From contig NZ_LGKG01000185.1 in the NCBI RefSeq assembly GCF_001294335.1, forward strand, positions 1 to 64,000: a DNA stretch of 64,000 bases, read 5' to 3'. Of this stretch, positions 18,151 through 26,734 are shown piece by piece (positions within the stretch are counted from its first letter, which is position 1; each line of letters starts with the position of its first letter). The notes under the pieces are model-generated. The model was not told the origin of the DNA. It saw nothing but the letters and a program-made list of their open reading frames with translations, and made no database searches. The stretch is from Streptomyces chattanoogensis (GTDB lineage Bacteria > Actinomycetota > Actinomycetes > Streptomycetales > Streptomycetaceae). Both the position numbers and the translations under genes were made by a program.

Positions 18151-18972
18151 TCAGGCCACCGAAATGGCGCTTTCTGCGTCTTCCGCGGTGTGTGCCGAGG
18201 TCAATGCGCGACGTATTCCGGCCGCGACGGTGGAGTTGACCGGTAGCGCGAGATGTCCGACACCGGAGACATGCACGTTGTCCGCGAGCAAATCCGGGTG
18301 ATCGATCCGGGCCGTGTCGGCGGGCACCATCACCTGGTCCGTATCGCTCCAGAAAGCGACGAACCGGGTCCGGCAGTGCGGCGCCGGCAGCGACAGCTCC
18401 GCTATCACCCGGGAATCCGGCCGCATCTGGCGGACGAGCGGATGCGCCGACATCAGGGGCGCGACACGGGTGCCGGAGTGCGGCGTGCCGAGAGTGACCA
18501 GGGTGCGGACGCGGGCGTCGCCGCCGAGGCGCTGGACGTAATAGCGGGCGATGAGCCCGCCGAGGCTGTGGCCCACGATGTCCACCCGGCGGTGACCGGT
18601 CCGGGCGCACACCTCTTCCACATGGCGGCCGAGGAGCTCGGCGGCCCTGCGCAGATCGCAGGTCAGCGGGGAGTAGTTGAGCGCCTCGAGATGGCGCCAG
18701 CCGTGCCGGCGCAGCGAGCGGCGCAGCAGGACGAAGACGGAACGGTTGTCGATGAAGCCGTGGAGCAGGAGGACGGGCGGGTGGGCGCGGCCCTCCGTCG
18801 GGAGGACGGCCGGGGCTCCGGGGGTGGCGGGCCTGGGGTGCGGGATGGGCTGCTCCTGGGTGATGCCGGTGGGGTAGAGGAGCAGATGGCCGGCGAGGAC
18901 CATCAGATCCATGGCGGTGCTGCGCAGGAGGAGCGGGAGGGAGGAGACACGGGTGAGCAGAGGGGACTGCAT
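18151..18972 (-). CDS. Lipase-like alpha/beta hydrolase
   Basis: The 273-residue product starts at ATG 18972 behind GGGAGG. A hydrophobic N-terminal segment ([14 protein letters not shown]) may be an uncleaved anchor or signal. The hydrolase core shows [15 protein letters not shown], the nucleophile elbow [24 protein letters not shown], an Asp near FWSDTDQVM and a His in [12 protein letters not shown]. This is the usual Ser-Asp-His order of bacterial lipases. The substrate is probably a lipid ester at the membrane. It is divergent from icmB across 303 bases. Confidence 0.85.
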   Translation of the reverse strand: MQSPLLTRVSSLPLLLRSTAMDLMVLAGHLLLYPTGITQEQPIPHPRPATPGAPAVLPTEGRAHPPVLLLHGFIDNRSVFVLLRRSLRRHGWRHLEALNYSPLTCDLRRAAELLGRHVEEVCARTGHRRVDIVGHSLGGLIARYYVQRLGGDARVRTLVTLGTPHSGTRVAPLMSAHPLVRQMRPDSRVIAELSLPAPHCRTRFVAFWSDTDQVMVPADTARIDHPDLLADNVHVSGVGHLALPVNSTVAAGIRRALTSAHTAEDAESAISVA

Positions 18973-19275
18973 GGTCGACCTCCCGGAGGGCATGCGGGAG
19001 GCGCACCAAACGGCGCGATGGCCCGGCTGCGGCTTCCCGTGCGCCCGTCTCCGCGTGCACCCTGCCGTCCCGTGGCGGTGCGATACGCGGGACGCGGCGC
19101 CTGGCGGATGGGTCCCGTGTGTGATTTCCCCCTCGCCGCATGTCACGAAACGGCTGGGTACGCGATGCTGGAGATAACGTTCGTTCACGCTCGTGGCCGC
19201 CGATCGTGGCCGCGCGATCGATTGTCGGCTCGGCGGCACCGTACGGCGGGTGCCGTACTTGGCTTGGAGGCAGTG
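18973..19275. other. Divergent intergenic region, nothing recognised
   Basis: The 303-base gap between the lipase and icmB must contain both promoters. I see no clear promoter boxes, riboswitch or stable hairpin beyond short GC-rich dyads. Confidence 0.5.
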
Positions 19276-19734
19276 ATGAGTGTGGCTCGGCACGACGGAG
19301 CGCAGGCGCAGAGCCAGGGCGCGGCGGGCAGGCCGGGGCCGATCCGGGTCGTGGTGGCCAAGCCGGGGCTGGACGGCCACGACCGCGGCGCCAAGGTGAT
19401 CGCACGGGCGCTGCGCGACGCCGGTATGGAGGTCATCTACACCGGTCTGCACCAGACGCCGGAGCAGATCGTCGACACCGCCATCCAGGAGGATGCCGAC
19501 GCGATCGGGCTGTCGATCCTCTCGGGCGCGCACAACACGCTGTTCGCGAAGGTGATCGCCCTGCTGGAGGAGCGCGACGCGGCGGACATCAAGGTCTTCG
19601 GCGGCGGCATCATCCCGGAGGCGGACATCGCTCCGCTCAAGGCGCAGGGCGTCGCGGAGATCTTCACGCCGGGCGCGACGACCACCTCGATCGTGGAGTG
19701 GGTCAACGCCAACGTACGGCCGCCGGCCGCCTGA
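19276..19734 (+). CDS. icmB: B12-binding small subunit of isobutyryl-CoA mutase
   Basis: The 152-residue product is a stand-alone cobalamin-binding domain. The lower-axial His ligand lies in [11 protein letters not shown] (DxHxxG motif), followed by [11 protein letters not shown] and [13 protein letters not shown], which line the dimethylbenzimidazole tail. It has an N-terminal extension of about 22 residues. In streptomycetes a protein of this size pairs with a large catalytic chain encoded elsewhere to interconvert isobutyryl-CoA and n-butyryl-CoA. A partner in another acyl-CoA mutase such as methylmalonyl-CoA mutase is the alternative. ATG 19276 follows GGAGG at 19266-19270. No large subunit gene is in the window. 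Confidence 0.85.
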   Translation: MSVARHDGAQAQSQGAAGRPGPIRVVVAKPGLDGHDRGAKVIARALRDAGMEVIYTGLHQTPEQIVDTAIQEDADAIGLSILSGAHNTLFAKVIALLEERDAADIKVFGGGIIPEADIAPLKAQGVAEIFTPGATTTSIVEWVNANVRPPAA

Positions 19735-19823
19735 GGCCGCGGCGCGGGGAGGGCGCACGGGGGCCGCGCGGTGGTGCGGGTTCCGTGCCGGTGCCGGTGG
19801 CCTGGGCGGTCGTGGGCGGGCGG

Positions 19824-21524
19824 TCATGATGCGGCCGGTGCGGCTGCGCCGGTCCCGTTTCCGGTTCCGTCGGCGGTGTCGGCGGGACCGGTGAGTTCGG
19901 CGTGCATGGTGGCGCGCAGGCGCAGCGTGCCGACCAGGCGCTGGAAGGCCTCGGACCAGTAGCCGCCGGAGCCCGGGGAGGCGCCTTCGGGCTCGTCGGT
20001 GACGGCGGTGAGCATGTCGAGACGGTCCGCGGCGGCCGGGTCCAGACAGCGCTCGGCCAGGCCCATCACCCCGCTGAAGCTCCACGGATAGCTGCCCGCG
20101 TCCCGGGCGATGTCCAGTGCGTCGACGACCGACCGGCCCAGCGGCTCGGCCCAGGGGACGGCGCAGACGCCCAGCATCCGGAAGGCGTCCGAGAGGCCGT
20201 GTGCGGCGATGAACTCCGCCACCCACAGGGCGCGTTCGTCCTCGGGCAGTACGGACAGCAGCTTGGCCAGATCGCGGGACGAGCCGGGCGGCGCCACCTC
20301 GGTGGCCCGGTCCGCGGTGGCGGGCGCGCCCAGCAGTGCCCGCGCCCAGTCGGCGTCCCGCTGGCGCACGGCGGCGCGGCACCAGGCGTCGTGCAGCTCC
20401 GTCCGCCAGTTGTCGGCCACCGGCAGGGCGATGATCTCGGCCGGGGTGCGGCCGTCGAACCGGTCGCGCCAGGCGTCCAGCGGGGCCGCCTCCAGCAACT
20501 GGCTCAGCCACCAGGCGCCCTGGCCGCGCCCGGAGGGCGGCTTGGGTGCCACGCCGTCCCGCTGCATCCCCGCATCGCACTCCTGGGGCGCCTCGACGGT
20601 GATCACCGGGCCGGAGGTGCGGCCCAGGCCGACGTGGGCGTGGGCGCGCTCCGCCATGCGGGCGGCGAGCGCCGAGCCGGGCAGCGCGGAGAGCAGTTCG
20701 GCGGCCGTGGCGCGGACATTGCGGCTGCGGTCGGACAGTGCCTGCTCGAGGAAGGGCTCATCGGCGGCGGAGAGGCCCTCGCGCAGCGCGTCGAGGAACA
20801 TCAGACGGTCCTCGGCGCGCTCGGTGGCCCAGGTGGTGCCGAGGAGGGCGAGGCCGGCCGCCGGGTCCCGGCGGCGCAGCGCCGTCAGCAGGGTGACGCG
20901 CTCGGCGAACAGGCCCTCCTCCCACAGGCGCCGTACGCCCTCGGGGTCCTCGGTGCCCGGCACGGCCGCGGGGCCTGTGGTGCCGCGCAGCGCGAACGCC
21001 CAGTCGTCGTTGAGCCGGGCCAGCCACAGGGCGCGCGGGCCCGCCAGGGCGAGCGCGGCGGGCCGCAGGTCCGTACGGGCGCGGGCGGCGTCGAGCAGCG
21101 CGGGCAGCAGCGCCCCGGGGGCGCGATAGCCGTACTCCTGGGCGGCGGTGAGCCACTGGGGCAGCAGCTCGGTGAGGTCGGGGGCGGCGCCGCGGCGGCT
21201 GCCGTCGCCGGTGCCGCCGCGGTCGGCGAGCAGCAGGGACAGCCGGTGGCGCGCGGCGGCCGGCAGCGGGGGCCGCGGGTCGGCCGGCGCCGGGGCGGGC
21301 CGCTCCCCGGCCAGGGCCGGGCGCAGCGCGGCGCGGCGGCGGACCGTGCTCACGGCGGCCGCGTCCAGCAGCGCGGCCGCCGGGCTCCGGACGGACCGCA
21401 GCGGCACCGGTGGCATCCGCCGCTCCGTGCCGAGCAGGGCGGCGGTGACCAGATCCTCCCAGGCGGGAGTGGTATGCGGTGGGGCGGTCGGCTGCGGTGC
21501 GGTCTTCGGCGATGTGCTCGTCAT
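19824..21524 (-). CDS. DUF5691 family protein
   Basis: The 566-residue product is a helical, Ala/Leu/Arg-rich soluble protein that opens with TPAWEDLVTAALLGTERR, the typical start of DUF5691. HEAT-like helical segments run through the middle (LFAERVTLLTALRRRDPAAGLALL). No catalytic motif is seen. It follows the SWIM-domain gene by 55 bases on the same strand, with GGAGAG before its ATG. Genes of this family are usually found with SWIM, MoxR, DUF5682 and VWA genes, and all five are present here. A scaffold or adaptor role is inferred. Confidence 0.82.
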   Translation of the reverse strand: MTSTSPKTAPQPTAPPHTTPAWEDLVTAALLGTERRMPPVPLRSVRSPAAALLDAAAVSTVRRRAALRPALAGERPAPAPADPRPPLPAAARHRLSLLLADRGGTGDGSRRGAAPDLTELLPQWLTAAQEYGYRAPGALLPALLDAARARTDLRPAALALAGPRALWLARLNDDWAFALRGTTGPAAVPGTEDPEGVRRLWEEGLFAERVTLLTALRRRDPAAGLALLGTTWATERAEDRLMFLDALREGLSAADEPFLEQALSDRSRNVRATAAELLSALPGSALAARMAERAHAHVGLGRTSGPVITVEAPQECDAGMQRDGVAPKPPSGRGQGAWWLSQLLEAAPLDAWRDRFDGRTPAEIIALPVADNWRTELHDAWCRAAVRQRDADWARALLGAPATADRATEVAPPGSSRDLAKLLSVLPEDERALWVAEFIAAHGLSDAFRMLGVCAVPWAEPLGRSVVDALDIARDAGSYPWSFSGVMGLAERCLDPAAADRLDMLTAVTDEPEGASPGSGGYWSEAFQRLVGTLRLRATMHAELTGPADTADGTGNGTGAAAPAAS

Positions 21525-21579
21525 GGGGTCTCTCCGGATGTCGGGCGGCGGTGGGCAGGGGTGCCGGCGGCGCGGCGGG

Positions 21580-22941
21580 TCACAGGGACACCGGCGTGGG
21601 GTCCCAGGCGGTCAGCGGCAGGAAGCCGCGGTGGCCGCATTCGCCGAAGACCGTGATCGGTGCACCGCCCGATATGGCGGCCAGCTGCCACAGGCCCGTA
21701 CGGCCCGAGGCGCGCGGGTCCAGCGGGAGCGCCGACTCCCCGTCCGCGTCGGCCAGTTGCCAGCCCGCGCCGTCCCGGGGCGGGACCGGGGTGACATCGG
21801 CGAGCACCACCGGCCAGGAGTCCAGCCAGGGGTCGTCGCGCAGCGCGTCGCCGTACGCGGCCAGGGCGGCGTCGATACCGCAGCCGGGCGGCACCGGGCC
21901 GGGGGCGGCCGGGGCGTGCCGCTCGCCCAGGGCGGCGCGCAGCGGGCGGGCGCCCGGGTAGTAGGCCAGATCCGCGTCGAGCACCAGACCCGGCGGCAGG
22001 GCCAGGTCCAAGGGGCGGCCCGCACCGCCGAAGGAGAGATGCAGCGCCATCCGGCCCGTGCGCTCGCCGCGCAGAAAAATGCGGCGGCTGGTCAGCTTGC
22101 CGTCGTCGCTGTCCTCCTGGGCGAGCACCAGCCAGCGGTCCCGGACCGTCACCGCATCGGGCCCGGCCAATACGTCGGCCGCGTCCGTGGTCAGGCCGAC
22201 GCGCGAGCGCACCGTCGCGGCGAGCGCGGCCGGCAGCCGCTCCCTCCCCAGGAATCCCTGGTCGAGGAGATGCAGCAGCGCGCACTCCTCCAGCATCCGG
22301 GCCGGCCAGTTCGCCCCCGAGGCCACCACCGACCCCAACTCCCGTACGCGGGAGGCGAGTCCGGGAGCCTGGGCGTCGACCATCCGCGCGGCCGTCTCGT
22401 CCCAGGCGCTGTAGCCGGCGCCTTCGGCCGCCGTCAGGCCCGTGCGCAGCAGGTCCTCCAGGCGCTGCTCCAGCTCCGTGGCGCCGGCGTCGATCCGCTG
22501 CAGCCGGCGCTCCGCCCGCCGCCTGGCCGCCTCCGGATCGGCCGGCGTGCGCGCCGCCGCGCTGCCTCCGGCCGCCGCGCCCGCGGCCCGCTCAGCCCTC
22601 TCCCGGCGCCCCGCCAGCCATTCCCCTGCCCACTGCGGCGGCTCCCCGGCCGGCACCTCCCCCGGGTCGCCCGCCCAGAGCAGCAGCAGGCCCAGCGCGT
22701 GCTTGCACGGAAACTTGCGGCTCGGGCAACTGCACTTGAATGCAGGCCCGGTGACGTCGATGACGGCTTGATACGGCTTCTTGCCGCTGCCCTTGCACTG
22801 GCCCCACACCGCGCCGCCGTCCGCGCCCGTCTCCGACCACGGTCCGGGCGCGGCGAGCTTCCCGCCCGCCTTGCGTGAGGCATCGTCAGGCGCCATCGCG
22901 AGCACCTGATCCGTCGTCCAGCGTTCCCCCTGCGGATTCAT
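21580..22941 (-). CDS. SWIM zinc-finger protein
   Basis: The 453-residue product has the SWIM motif CSCPSRKFPCKHALGLLLLW at about residues 69-88. CxC plus CxH ligands bind zinc in DNA- or protein-binding proteins. The rest is helical and charged (ERAERAAGAAAG, ARRRAERRLQRID), with a C-terminal region conserved in this gene context but without a known fold. ATG 22941 has GGAG at close range and lies 7 nt after a TAGCGT -10 box, so the transcript may be leaderless. It is the first gene of the minus-strand half of a divergent MoxR/VWA module. Confidence 0.88.
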   Translation of the reverse strand: MNPQGERWTTDQVLAMAPDDASRKAGGKLAAPGPWSETGADGGAVWGQCKGSGKKPYQAVIDVTGPAFKCSCPSRKFPCKHALGLLLLWAGDPGEVPAGEPPQWAGEWLAGRRERAERAAGAAAGGSAAARTPADPEAARRRAERRLQRIDAGATELEQRLEDLLRTGLTAAEGAGYSAWDETAARMVDAQAPGLASRVRELGSVVASGANWPARMLEECALLHLLDQGFLGRERLPAALAATVRSRVGLTTDAADVLAGPDAVTVRDRWLVLAQEDSDDGKLTSRRIFLRGERTGRMALHLSFGGAGRPLDLALPPGLVLDADLAYYPGARPLRAALGERHAPAAPGPVPPGCGIDAALAAYGDALRDDPWLDSWPVVLADVTPVPPRDGAGWQLADADGESALPLDPRASGRTGLWQLAAISGGAPITVFGECGHRGFLPLTAWDPTPVSL

Positions 22942-22948
22942 GTCTCCG

Positions 22949-22971
22949 ACGCTACGACCCGCCACTGACAA
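22949..22971 (-). promoter_or_regulatory. RecA_NDp-like promoter for the SWIM-DUF5691 operon
   Basis: On the minus strand, TTGTCAGTG (22971-22963), eight bases and TAGCGT (22954-22949) match the DNA-damage pattern TTGTCAGTG-N8-TAnnnT perfectly. The following GC after TTGTCAGTG also fits the streptomycete version TTGTCAGTGGC-N6-TAG. In mycobacteria this pattern is activated by PafBC, independent of LexA. Confidence 0.8.
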
Positions 22972-23020
22972 TCGCCGTTCCGCACAGTGAAGTAGCAGGC
23001 CAGAGACGGTTTTCGGGGCG

Positions 23021-23043
23021 TTGTCAGTGGTCTGGTGCAGGCT
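23021..23043 (+). promoter_or_regulatory. RecA_NDp-like promoter for the MoxR operon
   Basis: TTGTCAGTG (23021-23029), eight bases and CAGGCT (23038-23043) mirror the minus-strand site. The -35 element is perfect and the -10 deviates at its first base. The ten-base TTGTCAGTGG copies form a perfect inverted pair 49 bp apart, so one regulator probably serves both operons. The start codon lies 80 bases downstream. Confidence 0.65.
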
Positions 23044-23123
23044 TGTTCTCCAGCAGGCGGCCGGTGCGGATTCCGCGGCGTGCCGCAGGCGTTGCCACGG
23101 CATTTCTGCGACGAGGGGGAGCC

Positions 23124-24242
23124 ATGTCGGCCAAGTCCGAGACCAGCACCACGACAGCGAACGACCAGGCGCTGCGGCCGCACGCGGAGGACACCTTCGC
23201 GCACGAACTCAAGGCCCTCGCCGCGGCCGACGACCGGCCGCGGCCCGAGCGCTGGCGGCTCTCGCCGTGGGCGGTCGCCACCTACCTGCTCGGCGGCACG
23301 CTCGCCGACGGCACGGTCATCACACCCAAATACGTGGGCCCGCGGCGGATCGTCGAGGTCGCCGTGACCACCCTCGCCACGGACCGCGCACTGCTGCTGC
23401 TCGGCGTCCCCGGCACCGCCAAGACCTGGGTGTCCGAGCATCTGGCGGCGGCGGTCAGCGGCGACTCCACCCTGCTGGTCCAGGGCACCGCCGGCACCCC
23501 CGAAGAGGCGATCCGCTACGGCTGGAACTACGCCCAGCTGCTCGCCAACGGCCCCAGCCGCGAGGCGCTGGTGCCCAGCCCCGTGATGCGGGCGATGGCA
23601 CAGGGCATGACCGCGCGGGTCGAGGAGCTCACCCGCATCCCGGCCGACGTCCAGGACACCCTCATCACCGTCCTGTCGGAGAAGACCCTCCCCATCCCGG
23701 AGCTGGGACAGGAGGTGCAGGCCGTCCGCGGCTTCAATCTGATTGCCACGGCCAACGACCGCGACCGCGGCGTCAACGACCTCTCCAGCGCGCTGCGCCG
23801 CCGCTTCAACACCGTGGTGCTGCCGCTGCCCGCGACACCGGACGAAGAGGTGGACATCGTCTCGCGGCGGGTCGAGCAGATAGGGCGTTCGCTGGATCTG
23901 CCGGCCGGCCCGGAGGGCATGGACGAGATCCGCCGGGTCGTCACGGTCTTCCGCGAACTGCGCGACGGCGTCACCGCCGACGGCCGGACCAAGGTCAAGT
24001 CGCCGTCCGGCACGCTGTCGACGGCGGAGGCCATCTCGGTGGTGACCAACGGCCTGGCGCTGGCCGCGCACTTCGGGGACGGCGTGCTCCGCCCCGGCGA
24101 CGTGGCCGCGGGCATCCTGGGCGCGGTCGTCCGCGATCCGGCCGCCGACCGGGTCGTATGGCAGGAGTATCTGGAGGCCGTGGTGCGCGAGCGCGCCGGC
24201 TGGAAGGACTTCTACCGCGCCTGCCGCGAGGTGAGCGCATGA
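23124..24242 (+). CDS. MoxR-family AAA+ ATPase
   Basis: The 372-residue product has Walker A LLGVPGTAKTW, the insertion and sensor segments of MoxR proteins (QGTAGTPEEAIRYGWNY, ADVQDTLITVLSEKTLPIPE), sensor 1 in FNLIATANDRDRGVNDL and the Arg-finger region SSALRRRFNTVVLPLP. MoxR ATPases remodel partner complexes together with VWA-domain proteins. ATG 23124 follows GAGGGGGA. Its stop overlaps the next ATG by 4 nt, and a VWA gene is third in the operon, which fits the MoxR-VWA pairing. Confidence 0.92.
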   Translation: MSAKSETSTTTANDQALRPHAEDTFAHELKALAAADDRPRPERWRLSPWAVATYLLGGTLADGTVITPKYVGPRRIVEVAVTTLATDRALLLLGVPGTAKTWVSEHLAAAVSGDSTLLVQGTAGTPEEAIRYGWNYAQLLANGPSREALVPSPVMRAMAQGMTARVEELTRIPADVQDTLITVLSEKTLPIPELGQEVQAVRGFNLIATANDRDRGVNDLSSALRRRFNTVVLPLPATPDEEVDIVSRRVEQIGRSLDLPAGPEGMDEIRRVVTVFRELRDGVTADGRTKVKSPSGTLSTAEAISVVTNGLALAAHFGDGVLRPGDVAAGILGAVVRDPAADRVVWQEYLEAVVRERAGWKDFYRACREVSA

Positions 24243-26734
24243 CCACCAGGAGCACGGGGGAGCCGGTGCTGCTCGGCGTGCGGCACCACGGTCCCGGCTC
24301 GGCCCGCGCGGTGCGGGCCGCGCTGGAGCAGGCCGCGCCCGATGCGGTGCTGATCGAGGGCCCGCCGGAGGCGGACGAGCTGCTGCCGCTGGCCCTGCAC
24401 AAGGACATGCGGCCACCGGTGGCGCTGCTCGCCCATGTGCTGGACGACCCCGGGCGCGCGGCGTTCTGGCCGCTGGCCGAGTTCTCCCCGGAGTGGGTGG
24501 CGCTGCGCTGGGCGCTCGAGCGCGAGGTCCCGGTCCGCTTCATCGATCTGCCCGCAGCGCACTCCCTGGCCATGACGGCGGAGGAGGAGAAGACGGAGGA
24601 GGAGAAGACGGAGGAGGGGAAGACGGAGGGGGGGAAGACGGAGGGGGGGAAGACGGAGGGGGAGAAGGCCGAGCGGGAGGCTGATGAGGCCGAGGCCCCC
24701 GATGTCCGGATCGACCCCCTCGGCGTCCTGGCCAGAACCGCCGGTTACGACGACCCCGAGCGCTGGTGGGAGGACGTCGTCGAGCACCGCGGGGCCGGGA
24801 GCGGGGAGGGCGCGGACGCCCTGGCCCCGTTCGCGGCGCTGGCGGAGGCGATGGGCGCGCTGCGCGAGGCGTACGGCGACGGCGGCCACGACCGGGATCC
24901 GGTGCGCGAGGCCCATATGCGGCTCCGGCTGCGCGACGCACGGCGGGAGTTCGGCGACAACATCGCCGTGGTGTGCGGGGCCTGGCACGTCCCGGCGCTG
25001 GCCCGCCGCAGCACCGTGACCGCCGACCGGCAGCTGCTCAAGGGGCTGCCCAAGGTGAAGGCGGCGGTGACCTGGGTGCCGTGGACCCACCGCCGGCTCT
25101 CCCGGCGCAGCGGCTACGGCGCCGGAATCGCCTCGCCCGGCTGGTACGGCCATCTCTTCAGCTCCCCCGACCGCCCCGTCGAACGCTGGATGACCAAGGT
25201 CGCCGGGGTGCTGCGGGACGAGGACTACGCCGTGTCGTCGGCGCATGTCATCGAGGCGGTGCGGCTCGCCGAGGGGCTGGCCACGGTGCGCGGTCGCCCG
25301 CTGGCGGGGCTCACAGAGGCCGATGACGCGATCCGGGCCGTCATGGGCGACGGCTCCGACGCCCCGTCCCTGCTGATCCACGACCGGCTGGTGGTCGGGG
25401 AGTTGCTGGGCGAGGTGCCCGAGGACGCCCCCGCGGTGCCGTTGCAGCGGGATCTCGCCCGCAGCCAGCGGACGCTGCGCCTCAAGCCGCAGGCGCTGGA
25501 ACGGGAACTGGAGCTGGACCTGCGCAAGGAGACCGACGCCGGACGCAGCCGCCTGCTGCACCGGCTGCGGCTGCTCGGCATCCCCTGGGGCGAGCCCACC
25601 CGCTCTCGGGGCAGCACCGGCACCTTCCGGGAGACCTGGCTGCTGCGCTGGGAGCCCGAGCTGTCGGTGCGGGTCGCCGAGGCCGGTATCTGGGGCACCA
25701 CCGTCCTGTCGGCGGCCACTGCCAAGGCGGCGTCCGAGGCGGTCGGTGCGGCCTCGCTCGCCGAGGTGACGGCGCTCGCCGAGCAGTGCCTGCTCGCCGA
25801 ACTCCCCGACGCCCTCCCGGTGGTGATGCGTGCCCTGTCCGACCGCGCGGCGCTGGACGCGGACGTGGGCCATCTCGCGCAGGCGCTGCCCGCCCTCGTC
25901 CGCTCCGTGCGATACGGCGATGTGCGCGGCACGGACGGCGCGGTGCTGCGCGATGTGGCGCTGGGCCTGGCCGAGCGGGTCTTCGTCGGACTGCCGCCGG
26001 CCTGCACCGGGCTGGACGACGACGGCGCCGCGGAGATGCGCGGCCATCTCGACGCCACCCATCAGGCCGTCGGCCTGCTCGGCCAGCTCGAGGCCGGCGC
26101 CCGGCCCGAGGACGGGACACCGGAGCTGCGGTCCCGGTGGGCCGGGGTGCTGCGGGCGCTGAGCAGACGGGACGACGCCGTCCCCGGCCTGATCCGCGGC
26201 CGGGCCGCGCGACTCCTCCTGGACGACGGCCAGTTGGACGACGGGGAAGCCGAGCGGCTGATGGGCCTCGCCCTCTCGCCGGGCACCCCGCCCGCCGACG
26301 CCGCCGGATGGATCGAGGGCTTCGTCGGCGGCGGGGACGGCGGCATGCTGCTGGTCCACGACGAACGGCTGCTCGCACTGGTCGACGGCTGGCTGACGAG
26401 CGTGCCGGACGCCGCGTTCACGGACGTGCTGCCGCTGCTGCGCCGCACCTTCGCCGAGTACGAGTCCGGGGTGCGGCGCACCCTGGGCGAGCTGGTCCGG
26501 CGCGGGCCCGCGGCCACCACCCGCGATCCGGCCGGCGGGGCCAGCGGGACCAGTGAGGCCGGTGGGACCGGTGGGGAAGCCGCCGCCCCCGGCTTCGGTC
26601 CCGGCCTGGACCGCGACCGGGCCGCGGCCGTACTCCCCACGCTGCGCCTGCTGCTGGGGACGGACCAGGACGGCGACCCGGCCCGCCCCACCGCCCGACG
26701 ACCGGATTCCGACCTCACGGGGGCACGCCCATGA
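24239..26734 (+). CDS. DUF5682 family protein
   Basis: The 831-residue product opens with EPVLLGVRHHGPGSARAVRAAL, characteristic of DUF5682, and continues with VLIEGPPEADELL and FIDLPAAHS, resembling the ChaN/TraB-type fold with His and Glu residues. Residues 115-144 are an acidic-basic insert made of six 5-residue repeats (EEEKT type) coded by a 15-bp tandem array. The last 500 residues are helical with two LRKET- and LRRTFAEY-type segments. The molecular activity is unknown. It is translationally coupled at both ends (ATGA overlaps) to the MoxR and VWA genes. Confidence 0.88.
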   Translation: MTTRSTGEPVLLGVRHHGPGSARAVRAALEQAAPDAVLIEGPPEADELLPLALHKDMRPPVALLAHVLDDPGRAAFWPLAEFSPEWVALRWALEREVPVRFIDLPAAHSLAMTAEEEKTEEEKTEEGKTEGGKTEGGKTEGEKAEREADEAEAPDVRIDPLGVLARTAGYDDPERWWEDVVEHRGAGSGEGADALAPFAALAEAMGALREAYGDGGHDRDPVREAHMRLRLRDARREFGDNIAVVCGAWHVPALARRSTVTADRQLLKGLPKVKAAVTWVPWTHRRLSRRSGYGAGIASPGWYGHLFSSPDRPVERWMTKVAGVLRDEDYAVSSAHVIEAVRLAEGLATVRGRPLAGLTEADDAIRAVMGDGSDAPSLLIHDRLVVGELLGEVPEDAPAVPLQRDLARSQRTLRLKPQALERELELDLRKETDAGRSRLLHRLRLLGIPWGEPTRSRGSTGTFRETWLLRWEPELSVRVAEAGIWGTTVLSAATAKAASEAVGAASLAEVTALAEQCLLAELPDALPVVMRALSDRAALDADVGHLAQALPALVRSVRYGDVRGTDGAVLRDVALGLAERVFVGLPPACTGLDDDGAAEMRGHLDATHQAVGLLGQLEAGARPEDGTPELRSRWAGVLRALSRRDDAVPGLIRGRAARLLLDDGQLDDGEAERLMGLALSPGTPPADAAGWIEGFVGGGDGGMLLVHDERLLALVDGWLTSVPDAAFTDVLPLLRRTFAEYESGVRRTLGELVRRGPAATTRDPAGGASGTSEAGGTGGEAAAPGFGPGLDRDRAAAVLPTLRLLLGTDQDGDPARPTARRPDSDLTGARP
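24581..24670 (+). repeat. Six in-frame 15-bp repeats inside the DUF5682 gene
   Basis: Units of gaggaggagaagacg occur six times with purine changes, for example gaggaggggaagacg and gagggggggaagacg. They encode EEEKT, EEGKT and EGGKT. The array adds 30 charged residues and is likely variable between strains by slippage. Confidence 0.9.
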
